A DNA stretch of 64,000 bases from Triplophysa rosa (Eukaryota; Chordata; Actinopteri; Cypriniformes; Nemacheilidae). The notes beneath the pieces were generated by a model. That model had not been told where the DNA came from, made no database searches, and saw nothing but the letters and a program-made list of their open reading frames with translations. The position numbers were made by a program, and so were the translations under genes. The stretch covers positions 10,154,407 through 10,218,406 of the forward strand of contig NC_079893.1 of the NCBI RefSeq assembly GCF_024868665.1. The letters run 5' to 3'. Of this stretch, positions 22,383-33,570 are shown one piece after another. Each line of letters opens with the position of its first letter. The stretch's first letter is position 1.

Positions 22383-22944
22383 TAGAGCTGAAGATCTTTG
22401 CCCGGACCCGACGTGATCCGACGGTTTCGGTCGGGTTCGGGCTTAATTTCTATCATTTTACACGGGCTCGGGCTTGCGCGGTAAATGAGCGGTCATGTGA
22501 TGCGTTCCGATTAGCGCGAGAAAGATGCGAAAAAGGATGCTGAGGTGAAACGGAGGCTTGCCTCTGGCGATTACGTTTTGGTTGCACCAGCAACTAAAGC
22601 AAAGTCTGAGGTGAGGAAAAGTTTTGACCATGTGTATAATGAGAATAATGAGCCAGTGAGATATGTGAGATGTTACAGAGGACTTCTTTTATTTCTTTGT
22701 TCCAACTTCCAAGTGGCCTATAGCCTACGTTAGTCATTAATAAATTATGTTAAAACATGTATAAATGACGCATTCTTGACAAAAGCTGTGTGCGTGCGCA
22801 CATTTGAATGGCCTAATGTCGGGCTGTAAACGGGTTCGGGCTTTTAAAAAGCTGTCAATCAAAATGTACTTGTCGGGCTCGGGCCGAATTCTGTCGGGCT
22901 CGGACCCTGTCAGGCCTAACTTTTAAGGCCCGATTACAGCTCTA
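22383..22944. mobile_element. hAT-derived element with BED-finger remnant
   Basis: Termini TAGAGCTG and CAGCTCTA are flanked by the perfect 8-bp duplication accctcac (22375-22382 and 22945-22952). The subterminal DNA repeats cgggttcgggc-like motifs in both orientations. The plus frame at 22545-22733 reads KSEVRKSFDHVYNENNEPVRY-VRC, resembling the start of the BED zinc finger at the N-terminus of hAT transposases. The rest of the transposase is gone: an internal deletion derivative. Confidence 0.82.
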
Positions 22945-23154
22945 ACCCTCACGTCCTCCAAAAGTCTCACTTTTTTTGCTGTGGAAAATGTTTTGATAAA
23001 TGTCTCAGTGATTTTGTGTTGCATGGTTACAAATGTTTTTCAAAATATCTTTTGTGTTCCACAGAAGAAATAAAGTCATACAAGTTTGGAATGATATGAG
23101 GGTAGGTATGTGATTAAATCATTTTTGGCACACTTTATTCATTTAACTTGCAGC

Positions 23155-23819
23155 TAGGGCTGTCACGATTATTAAATAATAGTCTCATCGCGATTGTTTG
23201 ACCTCATCGCGATGGTTTCAGATCATCGCAATTATTGCACATCTCTATAGAAGACACTAGGGGGAGCTGTAGTGCATCTGCATATTGTATATTTTATTGT
23301 ATATATTGTAACTAAAGCATGGTAATACTTGTAAAATGTACCACCACAACACAATCACTTTAAAAAAAACTAAAGCATATATCATAAAAATAACCTGCAG
23401 TACAATTTAATATTATTTCAGTGTGAAAACCAGTCTACCAAAATCTCATTAACATAGAAGTAAACTTTTATTCTAGTCTTGCAAGTGAGAAAAAAACAGA
23501 CTAGAAGCTTTTCTATGACTGATAGCATTTTAATGGCTTCAATTCACTCCTGATCAATTTACTTCATTTACAAGTATTTGGCGGTTGTATTATTATTGAC
23601 GGGTAAAAGCCTAAACCTTCAGTATGATGACCCAATTTTTTCTATGTATTTCCAAGAAAAAGAACATTTATATTCAGAACAATATGGTCGTTTCAAAGCT
23701 GAATAAAAATGTATGAGAATTAAAAGTCAAAGCTCTAAAACAGACAATTAATCGTCATAATCGCAATGATTTATTAGACAATTAATCGTCAGCCAAATTT
23801 CATAATCGTGACAGCCCTA
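23155..23819. mobile_element. hAT-type MITE (TAGGGCTGTCACGATT termini)
   Basis: Termini tagggctgtcacgatt and aatcgtgacagccct(a) are inverted. The 8-bp duplication cttgcagc lies at 23147-23154 and 23820-23827. Subterminal tcatcgcgatt/aattaatcgtc motifs repeat. No coding capacity; shares its end octamer with the elements at 13720 and 13975. Confidence 0.85.
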
Positions 23820-24072
23820 CTTGCAGCAACGTCTGAGCAACAACCTTTTTGTGGGGCCCTCTCTCTTGTAATGCTAATGGAGCCACTCCTTTCAAAGTAC
23901 AACTCACTTGCGGTATCCGCAAAGTAAGAACGTGAACGATGTAGCAAGTAAGAAAAAGAAGAGGGCATACCTGTCTGCCAGTCAGAGGTGGAAGAAGAAA
24001 CAAGAAGTGATGTAAAAGAAACAGGGCAGCAGTAAGTATTTTAATTATTTTGCTTATAGTCAATATGTCTCG

Positions 24073-24151
24073 TGTACAGCTGCTTTGTAACAATGAAAAT
24101 TGTAAAAAGCGCTATATAAATAAAGTTGAGTTGAGTTGAGTTGAGTTGAGT
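24073..24151 (+). repeat. retroposon-like 3' tail with (GTTGA)n
   Basis: The block cagctgctttgtaacaatg ... aaaagcgctatataaataaa followed by gttgag repeats is a tail I recall from many teleost dispersed retroposons. The 5' boundary of the unit could not be set. Confidence 0.5.
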
Positions 24152-24471
24152 AAGTGAAAAAGATAATTACGATTGAATTAAGGATAATTAAAAACAATTT
24201 AAGTGTAATTTCACCTCATTGTTTGCAGGATTACTGACTGATAATAGGGTTATTGAAAAGAAAACTGGTTGGTTAGTTAGTAAGCAGCATGTACTGTACA
24301 GTAGGCTTTTGGGTAATGCGGGTTGATGTGCAATAGGCCTACAACTAAATAAACATGAATTAAGAGTAAAATATATTAATGCTTTATTTAAATCAACTAG
24401 GCCGTTAACAAATTGTGCAATGATTTCAATGGTTTCTCATTCCTTGATTTAGGTGCATTTTATTACATATA

Positions 24472-24703
24472 GGGGCGGTTTCCCACACAGGGATTAGTTT
24501 AAACCAAGACTAGGCCTTAGTTAAATTAGGAAACCGTTTTAAAAGAACATACCTCATGAAAACATTACTGGTGTGCATCTCGAGACAAACAAACGCACTA
24601 AAATATTTTAAGATATGTTAGTGCGAGTTGTTTTCAATCAAGACACCTCAAACATTCGAGTTAGTCTGGGACTAGTCTTAATCCCTGTCCGGCAAACCGC
24701 CCC
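24472..24703. mobile_element. short palindromic MITE (GGGGCGGTTT termini)
   Basis: The left end aggggcggtttcccacacag and right end cctgtccggcaaaccgcccc are inverted, and internal halves pair (gggattagtttaaaccaag against gggactagtcttaatccc). About 232 bp, no coding. Confidence 0.75.
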
Positions 24704-24710
24704 ATAGAGT

Positions 24711-25446
24711 CCCAGCAAACACAGAACGTTCCCCTAACGTTAGTTTTTGGTTCCCTTTTGGGATTTTTGGGAACCAAAAAATAACGTTCTAAGAACGTTC
24801 TTTTCAGGTTTTATTATTTTGTAACCAGAAAATAACGTTCCAAGAACGTTCCAGGCTGTTTTTAAAAAAAAAAATAACCAGAAAGTAATGTTCCCTGATG
24901 GTTATTTTTTGGTAATTTTTTTGCAACCAGAAAATAACCAGATAGTAACGTTCCCTGATGGTTATTTATTGGTTATTTATTTTAAACCAGAAAATAACGT
25001 TCTCTGATGGTTATTTATTGCTATTAGGCTAAATGAATAATCTAATGCGTTGATTTCATCAACCATATTGTGTGGGATGATGTATTTTACTTATTTTAAA
25101 TAGATTAGACAAGCGATAAATAAAAACACAGCATGGATTAATTACTGACGTGTAGTGAGGCCAAACGGACCCGAGAAAAATATTTTAGGCTAACGTTCTG
25201 GGAACGTTCCCCTAACGTTAGTTTCTGGTTTCCAGAAAGTTTTTTAAGGTTTGTTTTTGTTATCTTTACAGAAATAAAACGTTAGTTTCACGGTTTCTAT
25301 TACGTTAGGGTAACCAGAAACTAACGTTCTATTTCCGTAAAGAAAACTTTCCCGGAGAACCAAAAACGAACCTTAGAAAATAACGTTCTGGGAACCAAAA
25401 ACTAACGTTAGGGGAACATTCTGGGAACCAAAAATTGTTAGCTGGG
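24711..25446. repeat. AACGTT-rich inverted repeat element
   Basis: It opens cccagcaaacacagaacgtt and closes aaaattgttagctggg, an imperfect inverted pair. Many copies of aacgttc and ctaacgttag, each near-palindromic, lie through both flanks, with a unique-looking middle near 25030-25190. Likely a teleost foldback element expanded by internal duplication. Confidence 0.6.
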
Positions 25447-25470
25447 GTGTACTTCACATTTTTATGCATT

Positions 25471-25597
25471 AGGCAGACGCTTTTAGCCAAAGCGACTTAC
25501 ATTGCATTACATTGTATCTTGAGTATGTGCAATCCACTGAGATCGAACCCATGACCTCGGCGTTGCTAGAGCTATGCTCTAACCACTGAGTCACAGG
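25471..25597 (-). repeat. tRNA-derived retroposon (SINE) fragment
   Basis: On the minus strand, tgactcagtggttagag (25577-25593) resembles a tRNA A box and gggttcgatctc (25539-25550) a B box, with spacing of about 30 bp between them. No 3' CCA-type end or cloverleaf is intact, so this is a SINE relic rather than a tRNA gene. Confidence 0.55.
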
Positions 25598-25799
25598 AAA
25601 GTTTCTATGAGATCTCTAGACTTGAAATGACCCCTGGTGGTATGTGACAAGACAGGAAATTAAAAACTATATATTAATTAATAATATATATTATTAATAT
25701 AAATGTTTATTACATGATCGGTAAATACGCAATACATCTTCCTATGTGCAATTTTAATATAGTCGTATGAGTTATTGTTCATTTATCATTGGTCGATGT

Positions 25800-26013
25800 A
25801 ACTCAGGCGCATGAAAGGCAGCTCAAACACAGAGCGGGAGCAGACCGGCAGACAGGCGCTTGTGCGCCTCCCTCACTCTCTCTTCCGACGAGCTGCGTGT
25901 AAATGAAGCTTCTTATGTATTTCTTCACTTGATCTGCTGTTGTTAATGCTGTAAAGCGCTAATTCAACACGCGTCTGCATCTATGAAATTGACAAGAGCC
26001 GCTGCAGTAAAGT
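25800..26013 (+). promoter_or_regulatory. candidate upstream exon/promoter (CpG-rich patch)
   Basis: A locally GC-rich stretch (gagcgggagcagaccggcag, cttccgacgagctgcg) ends in gcagtaaagt followed by a consensus donor gtaagtg at 26014. It could be a distant non-coding first exon of rbm47 or of an unannotated RNA. There is no coding evidence. Confidence 0.25.
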
Positions 26014-28700
26014 GTAAGTGTTATATACAGCTGTTCTCTTGATGTTTAGTATACGTATATTTGTTTATCTTCTCTGTTAAATATTCTTTCTACATTGTCT
26101 GTATTTAATATACGTTTACTTTGTAGTCTTTCTGCAAGTCCCCACAAAGTTAAAAGTCATTTAAGAGCCCTGCTTACTGAACACATGGAAAAATATGTGT
26201 ATGTGTAGGAGCACCACCACCTCAGAAGATTCCCCAGCCCCTATCGATAGTGTAAATGGTAAGTTCAGTGTCTAATAGGGTGTTATAATTCAGTTTGTGC
26301 ATTATAATTTTTACTGTAAATATTTGAAGATGAAAAAAAAACAAGAACAAACAAACAATCAAAACCAGAGACTGTAAATATAGAGGGCATATTAGCTGTA
26401 AAGTTGATGATGCGTATAAATATGGGTCTGACAACCTACCACCAGGAGGCAGCAGATTCAAACGCACCCACGCAAACTCAACATTTGTTATGAGTAAGAA
26501 CACATTTTCTTAACTATCATTCTTTAAAATAATGGTAAACTTAATAAGCAACTCAAATGTAAGTAGATAAATTATGTTGTTACTAGACACCAACTGTTGC
26601 CTATAAAGTGCAAAAATGTAGTCTTGGCATCCCTTACGAAAATTTACCATGGTTTTACTACAGTTAAAATTGAAAAACCATGGTTTTACTTATTTTTAAT
26701 AACTGGCCTTAAGCAAGCAACGTCGTTGATCATTTCATAAGGTGGACAATTTGTCAGTATGGCAGATACAGTATTTCAATCTTTCGATAATTTAAACACT
26801 TGAATTATACTTTAAAATGTATTTGGCACCTAGTTTTGTAATGTAACATTTCCTATTACTAACATTACTACAATTTTTAAAACACGCTAACTTTGACTGT
26901 TAGGTGTGTGATTTCACTATACTGTTTTTTCCACAAAGCACATCCCTTTGAATTTTGACCTGCATTAACTAAAGCTTGTTTCTCATTGTGCTTCCTGGTG
27001 AGCCTTCATGATTTCGTTTTTTTTTGTGCAATTTTCTGAATTTTTTGAATATTCTAAATAATATCTGAACTTATATATGATGTTGCATATAGCATGCATG
27101 ACCCAGTTACTGACTGAGCGGTTCTGTAGTCCACTATGGCATTATAAAAGTACATGGAGGAAGGGGAGCGTGGTTGAGTAATCTTCAATGTTGTGTCAGC
27201 TGGGTCTTCGCACATAAAATAGACAATTGTTTGCTGGAATGAAACCCCCTCACACCATACACACAGGTGTGTTTTTAAACCACATGAACTTTGGATACAG
27301 ACTGAAAAATGATAGCAAAATTGTATAAAACTGCATCTTTGTGACATGTTTACATGAAAAAACGGCTTCATCAAACACCTACATTGCTAAAACGCACAAA
27401 GTTGTAACAGTTATAGTCATTATAATTCAGGTTAAACATGAGTGGGTGTTGTGGAGTCACAGGTTTGGATGTTGTGCTGTAAGCTGATGTGGAATTTGTG
27501 CAATAAACTTTAATCTGAAAAGCGGGGCAGAGATGGAGAGGAGAACAATTGTTCTAAAAGCATAGGGGTTTAAGAACACGCGCTCTGCTTTCACCCTAAA
27601 ATCCTCCTTACACGTGCGCACAAGCCCCACGCACCGAATACCCACTATACACAAACACACACATCCACTAACCTTACTCATTCTGATCAGCAACATTTGT
27701 TCTCTGATAGTATTTTTATTGTTTTGATACATATATATCAAAGGTGGATTGGGGGTTAAAAGTCAAATGTGTCATCCCTGTGCGACTAGCGGCACCAAAC
27801 GCAATTGCAAAACCGGCGAGTTTGTTCTTCACATTAATTAATTAAAGCCTTTCGGTTAATTACCCCTTTCACGCGCCAGGAAGGTAAATGAGTGTAGGAG
27901 TTAATGGAGTGATAGTAGTAGAGCGAGAGGTTACAATAGTTTTGTACAGTCCTGTTATTCAGAAGTGCAGCCAGAGGACAAGGTCACCCTCATACAGTCA
28001 AAATATACTTTTTGCCACTTTGTACGGAAGTCTTGTGGTAAATGAGAATCTGATTTCCGCATGGCTGGTCTTTGGCAAATGTGTTAATTTGTATGTGAGT
28101 GCGGGCTTTTGAGGGGGATTTGACCTTTTGTTGAAAGAAACAAGAAAACATCTCCCACTGTAAAACAACTCCTCCCCTTTCCATTCCATTTAGATCAATT
28201 GTGTTGTATATTACTTAGAACTACAGTAAATGTGGAAATATGAAATATTTCTCAAAGTTTGAGAAATAACACTACAAATTTACACGATTAGCCAATCAGA
28301 ATTGAATAATAATGATGATAATAATAATAATACAATCTTTTGTCACTTTCGTTTCGCTTACCTTCACAGTCAGGACCAGTTCAAGGAAATCCCATGACTT
28401 TGATTGAAAAGAGAAAAGGTTGGACGGCTATGACTAAGAATTGGGCGATTTATTTACTGTAGAAACATGTCAAGCGGTAAATACTTTCAAATGTCGTTTT
28501 TACAGTTGGCTGTGTTACTGTTTTGTAAGTCAGTGAGTCAATGGTGCACTTACATTTCAGCGTCAAGGAAAACAAAATCATGTTTTACACAAGTTGAATC
28601 GGTCTGACAAATTGTTCACTCAATTACTCTGAATGAGTCTAAAACATCTAAGTCGAAGGTTATCACTACCTAAAAATACAAGAATGTGTATATGTGTAAA
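26014..28700. other. gene-free stretch
   Basis: About 2.7 kb of AT-rich DNA. I see no exon-like frames, structured RNA or clear transposon ends; a short inverted accatggtttta pair lies near 26650-26690. The frames at 27054-27374 and 27457-27741 lack motifs and splice context. Confidence 0.4.
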
Positions 28701-28714
28701 TGACAGTTCATCGA

Positions 28715-28976
28715 ACCTAGTTTTATTCTGCTGAACACAAAGGAAGATATTTGGAAGAATGTCAGTAACCAAACAGATCTCATCCCCCATTTACTGCCAT
28801 AGTAGGGGAAATAAATACTATGGGAGTCAATGGGGTAAGACGATATGTCTGGTTACTGACATTCTTCCAGATATCTTCCTTTGTGTTTAGCAGAACAAAG
28901 CAATTTATACAGGTTTGTAACAACCTGAGCGTGAGTAAACGATGACATAATTTTTGGGGTGAACTATCCCTTTAAG
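28715..28976. mobile_element. foldback MITE copy with degenerate left end
   Basis: ttctgctgaacacaaaggaa and its inverse ttcctttgtgtttagcagaa bracket a palindrome; the right end ggggtgaactatccctttaa is intact, the left end is eroded. Confidence 0.75.
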
Positions 28977-30347
28977 TAAATAAGTAGATTCAGTTATTAA
29001 ACTGTCTTCTTTTTGTGACATGCTCCTTATTTCGACCAGACAGTATGTTTCAGTCCAGATCCTTGATGACAGTGTAAAGCTGCCCTTTTGTATAGGTGGC
29101 AAACAAAGGTGTGACAGGAAAAACCCACATCATCCAAGTGTGTCAACTAAATTCCGAAACTACTTTTAGATGTAAAATACATTACACTAAAAAGAGCTAG
29201 GCTTTCTAAAGTGAAGGTGATCAAACACCTCCACATTTATTATGTGTATTGTTTAGACAGTCAATGATAGCGGTCATCGGATCCAAACCTGTTCTAAAGA
29301 ATTTCTGAAGAAACGTCTGGGGAAAAAGTTGAAGCATTAAACCGAAAACTGTGTTATTACGTCTCCTGATCTAAGGGACTTCAGAGCAATAACAGTTTTC
29401 CTCTGGCTGTGTTTTTTTGTTTTGGCTTGAGGGGGTGGTGTATATGTTTTGAGACCGCAAATTACCCATTGTGTGTATGTTTTTGGGCTGCATGTTGATG
29501 AATGTGCGTGTGTTTGTGTGGGAGATGGTGTGCGTTTATACTCTCCCTCTTTAGGCAGACGTTTTAACATTTTAACATTCAAAGTCAAAAAATCCGTTCA
29601 TTAACAGAGAACAAATATCATTCATTAGAACATACTGATTTTCTATTTTTTTCATTCTTTCTTTCAATTCTCTCCTCACGTCTTCATACATCATCATTTA
29701 TGCATTTTCCACATTTCCTGTGAGGATGAGTTAAATTTCTGTGATCGATTTATGTTGCTTTTGCTGTGTCACTATTGGGTGACTGTGCAACCAGAGATGT
29801 CTAAGGAATGTAATTTTGTACACTTCTGATGCTTTTTGCTATGTGAAATTCACCTGCGGGCCTTTGTTATTTTAAGCATTGAGGAAGTGTTTCCGATCTC
29901 CCTCTCTCTCTATCATTTTCTCTCCACATTGTCTCTGGATTGAGAGAAAGGAAGGTGTGTTGAATGCATTGATTGTATGAAAGGCGTTTTCTGTGTGTGA
30001 GAATAGACAGAAGCCTTCTCAGAGACTTGTATTTCACACATGGGGGTTGGTTTTCATTTTTAATGTGTCCCGAGGAAAGAGTAAATTATTTCCGTGACCG
30101 TTTCCAATTGGTGTCTGTTTTATTAGATAAACCGTTTGTTTGGCTAGAGAAGACAACTTCACTCTTTATGAAGGACAGATAATCATAGTTTATTCATAAC
30201 ATGCAAAAACTAGTTTAAAATATGGCACCTGGATTAATCTATCTATGAAATAGGGGAATCTCTTTGATTGATAAGCTGTAGTTATTAAAGTAATTGAAGA
30301 TTTTAAACATCAGACAATGTGTTATTAAGTTGCATTGACCTCAAAGT

Positions 30348-30671
30348 TAAAATAATAGTTCACTCTAAAATGAACATTCTGTCATCATTCACTCATTTAC
30401 TTCAAATTTGTAAGACTTTCTTCTGCAGAACACAAAAGAAAATGTTTTGAATAATGTTGGTAATCGAACAATGGCGGTACCCATTCACTTCTATTGTTTG
30501 GACACAAAACCAATGCAAGTCAATGGGTACCGCCGTTGTTCGGTTACCAACATTATTTAAAATATCTTCTTTTGTGTTCTGCAGAAGAAATAAAGTCATA
30601 CCGGTTTGAAATGACAAGAGGTTGAGTAAATTATGACAGAATTTTCGTTTTTGGGTGAACTGTCACTTTCA
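30348..30671. mobile_element. foldback MITE copy (AGTTCAC family)
   Basis: Begins aatagttcactctaaaatga and ends ttgggtgaactgtcacttt. The internal pair cgaacaatggcggtacccat / atgggtaccgccgttgttcg forms the hairpin. No coding. Confidence 0.78.
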
Positions 30672-30989
30672 AGTAGACGTAAATTTACAACCATCTGATT
30701 TTTACTGTAAAAAAGGCTTTGCATATCTGTGTTTGCTACCCTGCTCACCATAAAGTAGAACAGAAAATGTTGATTTTAGAGAAAATATTCATATCAATTG
30801 TCATTTAGGTGAAACGTTTAATGATTATCAGTAAAGTATGATTGACCAGTGAGAATTTAGTATTCAGAGAGCCATTTAAAAATAACTTTAAATATAGAAA
30901 CTTTGTTTTAGAAAGCTTACAAAGATAACTTTTTAAGCTGTGTGCTCCATGTTTGATATTTTTTAATGTTGCCCTTTTAAATGTTGCTG

Positions 30990-30992
<3 letters not shown>

Positions 30993-31051
<59 letters not shown>
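30993..31051 (+). repeat. (TG)n microsatellite
   Basis: Almost perfect TG dinucleotide run of about 58 bp. Confidence 0.97.
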
Positions 31052-31053
<2 letters not shown>

Positions 31054-31123
31054 CATAATTGTGGTTAAAAAAATAGTTGAAAACAGGCCTAGATAGATAA
31101 TACAAACATAATACAAAAGTATT

Positions 31124-31832
31124 TAAAGGGGTGGTGCAATGGTGTGTCATGCATTCTGACTTCTTTACAACGTTAAACGTGCTGTTTTCTCATGCTCAAC
31201 ATGGTCAACTTGTCAAAAAACGAGTTGAGCGTACTACGTAGTATTTCTGTGCTCGATACACTCCCCCAGCGATCGTACAGGTTTCGGAAAGTTTCTTTCG
31301 AACATATAAAACTGTTTCGTAACAAATTTTCTTAGTCCCTTATTGGACAATTCTCCCGGAAAAGCACGCGGCACGCCCACGTGGCAGCAAGGAGAGCAGG
31401 AGAAGGAGCATGCGCAGACGTCACTTTCACTTGTGTGCAGGAGAGAGAGAGAGCGCATACGTTTGCGAAGTTCAGGTGTTTGTTTGTTCACTGCATTTGG
31501 GTGATGAATGTTATATAAATGGCAAATTTAATGCTGAATTTGGAGATCGTTTAAACTGATATATGGAGCCGTCCCAGCGCTTAAAGATGCCGGACATGAA
31601 CCGCATGCGGTGAGTGAAACTGATGTCTGTGTTTTGTTGGCGCACGTGCTTTAGTTCATCCTCCCTCCCCCCCGCACGCGCCGTATGCTTTCGGAAATAA
31701 TCGTACAGCTGTATCTATCTTTTATAAATGTGATCAAACTAAATACTCTTTGAAGATACGAAGTATGCAATACTACTCTATAGGTACTCAAGATTAATAT
31801 GAGATTGGCAGAAACCGCGTGTGTTAGGGCCG
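31124..31832 (+). repeat. dispersed teleost repeat with CpG-rich interior (tentative)
   Basis: Starts tttaaaggggtggtgcaatg and may end near tagggccgctttaa at 31832, weakly inverted ends next to TTAA-like sites. The interior is CpG-rich, contains a CACGTG E-box near 31379, and has an ATG at 31564 (MEPSQRLKMPDMNRMR) leading directly into a gtgagtg donor. The opening resembles a fish repeat I remember; a genuine short first exon is the alternative. Confidence 0.35.
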
Positions 31833-31839
31833 CTTTAAT

Positions 31840-32820
31840 TTTTTCATTATTTTAATTGTCAGCTGCATATTTTTTGAAAGGGCCAAAGAAAAATCTAGGG
31901 GGGAAGTGTCCCCCTATCCCCCCAGGCCCGGCCCTGCCTGAAAAGCTTGTAATAAGCAGTTTAGTGGCAGGTCCTGTTGTGACAACTTATCCCATATTGT
32001 GACAACATGCCCTGATCTCCTTAATTTTGTTTTTAACAGATTTCTAATTTACAGTGACAGAGAATATATTCAATTATTTAAAAAAATGAAAAAGTTCAAA
32101 AAGTTGAATTATGTATAAAATGTTGCAAAATGTGTACATTAACATACATGCAGGTGACATTACAAAAGTCAATTTTTACACATACAGGTAGAACAACCAA
32201 ACTGTATGACATTCAGTTAGAAAAAGAGCCAACAAAGACTGCTGGTACAGTACTGTATGACGGTAATGTTTGGTAACTTATTAATTAACACAAGCTAGAG
32301 GTCAGTGAAATGGTGAAAGGGTTATTTGAAGGACAGAGTCAGTCCTTTTTTCTTTATTATATAGATTTAATCAGTTTATTCATTGTGTAGTTTTAAGCAT
32401 ATTTTGCTGGATCAATCTGAAAAACATGGTGAGATGATATACGTAAGGTGTGTGTGCGAGTTTGTGTGGAATGCTGCCCTGGCTAGTCTCCAGGTTGAGG
32501 GAGGATAGCGTTTCCAATCCGTGAGCCTTGAAGCATTCTGGTTTGGTGAGTTTCTGAGACACACACACACACACACAGAAAGGAACAGGTTACTCGGACC
32601 AGCCCGGTGAGAAAGATGTGAGACTAAACATTTCCCGGTAGTAACTGCTGTAGACACAGGCTAACACACACGCTTTATCAGTATCTGAAGTCTTCAGACT
32701 TTGTTCTAGTCTCTAATTTGAAGGTATTTGGTGGTTTTAATTATTTTTGAATATTTTGGACAAAACAATCTCACTCTAAACCCGTTTTTTCTCTCCCACA
32801 GCAGAGGAATGCGAAGATTA
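31840..32820. other. gene-free stretch with a short CA run
   Basis: 31.85-31.95 kb carries a repeat-like scrap (ccccccaggcccggccctgc). A short (CA)n lies at 32560-32577. The frames on the minus strand at 32380-32657 overlap the CA run and are not gene-like. Confidence 0.35.
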
Positions 32821-32856
32821 TGTCAGTGAGAGGCAGGTACTGAGACTAGCGCTAAT

Positions 32857-32928
<72 letters not shown>

Positions 32929-32932
32929 CCGC
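32857..32932 (+). repeat. (CT)n microsatellite
   Basis: CT dinucleotides with a few TT interruptions. On the minus strand they produce an artefactual Arg-Glu repeat frame. Confidence 0.97.
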
Positions 32933-32979
32933 CCGGTCTCTCTCGTTTTTACTCCCTCCTCCTTGCCAGTGAGGGAGAG

Positions 32980-33223
32980 AAGCTGGAGAAGTACAATCAC
33001 CAGAGACCGAGAAGTGAAACAGTTTAAGACAGAAACCAAAAGAGAAAAAAGAGAAACTTCAACACGTTTTTTTATCCCTCTGGACTGTCAAACCCTGTGA
33101 TAACTGACACAATAAGGGTTGAAATACAGAGAGACAAGATGAAAGTGACTGATCTCCGGTGCCTTTGATTGGTTTGATTCATCCAACGTATAGATTCTCT
33201 TTGACAGCTACTGAAGACTGCAG
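32980..33223 (+). promoter_or_regulatory. rbm47: candidate non-coding upstream exon of rbm47
   Basis: Purine-rich, stop-filled sequence ends gctactgaagactgcag followed by a consensus donor gtaagat at 33224. Position and orientation fit an alternative first or second 5' UTR exon of the gene starting at 47.75 kb, but the link is inferred; it could equally belong to an unrelated RNA. Confidence 0.3.
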
Positions 33224-33492
33224 GTAAGATTGGGATTTCTCAGGAATCTCTGTTTTTAAACCTCGTCTTCCATGTGTTTTGTCTGTATTTCTTCATCTTG
33301 AACTTCCTCGTTCAACGTGTTATCTCACAGATATGGTCCAGCACGTTTTCCCCTCTGACCTTATTTATTTTTATTGAGTTATACTCACCTCTCTCTCACC
33401 CACTTCTTGCTTCTTTCTCTTTTTTTTTTACAGTTTTAAGGTTAGAATGTCCTTGTCTTGCGAAACTGTGTTGAAAGTTGCTCTGCGGGTCT

Positions 33493-33494
<2 letters not shown>

Positions 33495-33570
<76 letters not shown>
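33495..33570 (+). repeat. (TG)n microsatellite
   Basis: About 75 bp of uninterrupted TG, following gtcttgcg. Confidence 0.97.

Noticed and set aside
25471..25597. A functional tRNA gene on the minus strand
   Set aside because: Only the A- and B-box-like motifs are kept; no complete cloverleaf or acceptor stem is seen.
32818..33039. Arg-Glu repeat protein on the minus strand
   Set aside because: A direct translation of the (CT)n microsatellite.
33495..33570. CRISPR-like or satellite array
   Set aside because: Plain dinucleotide microsatellite without spacers.
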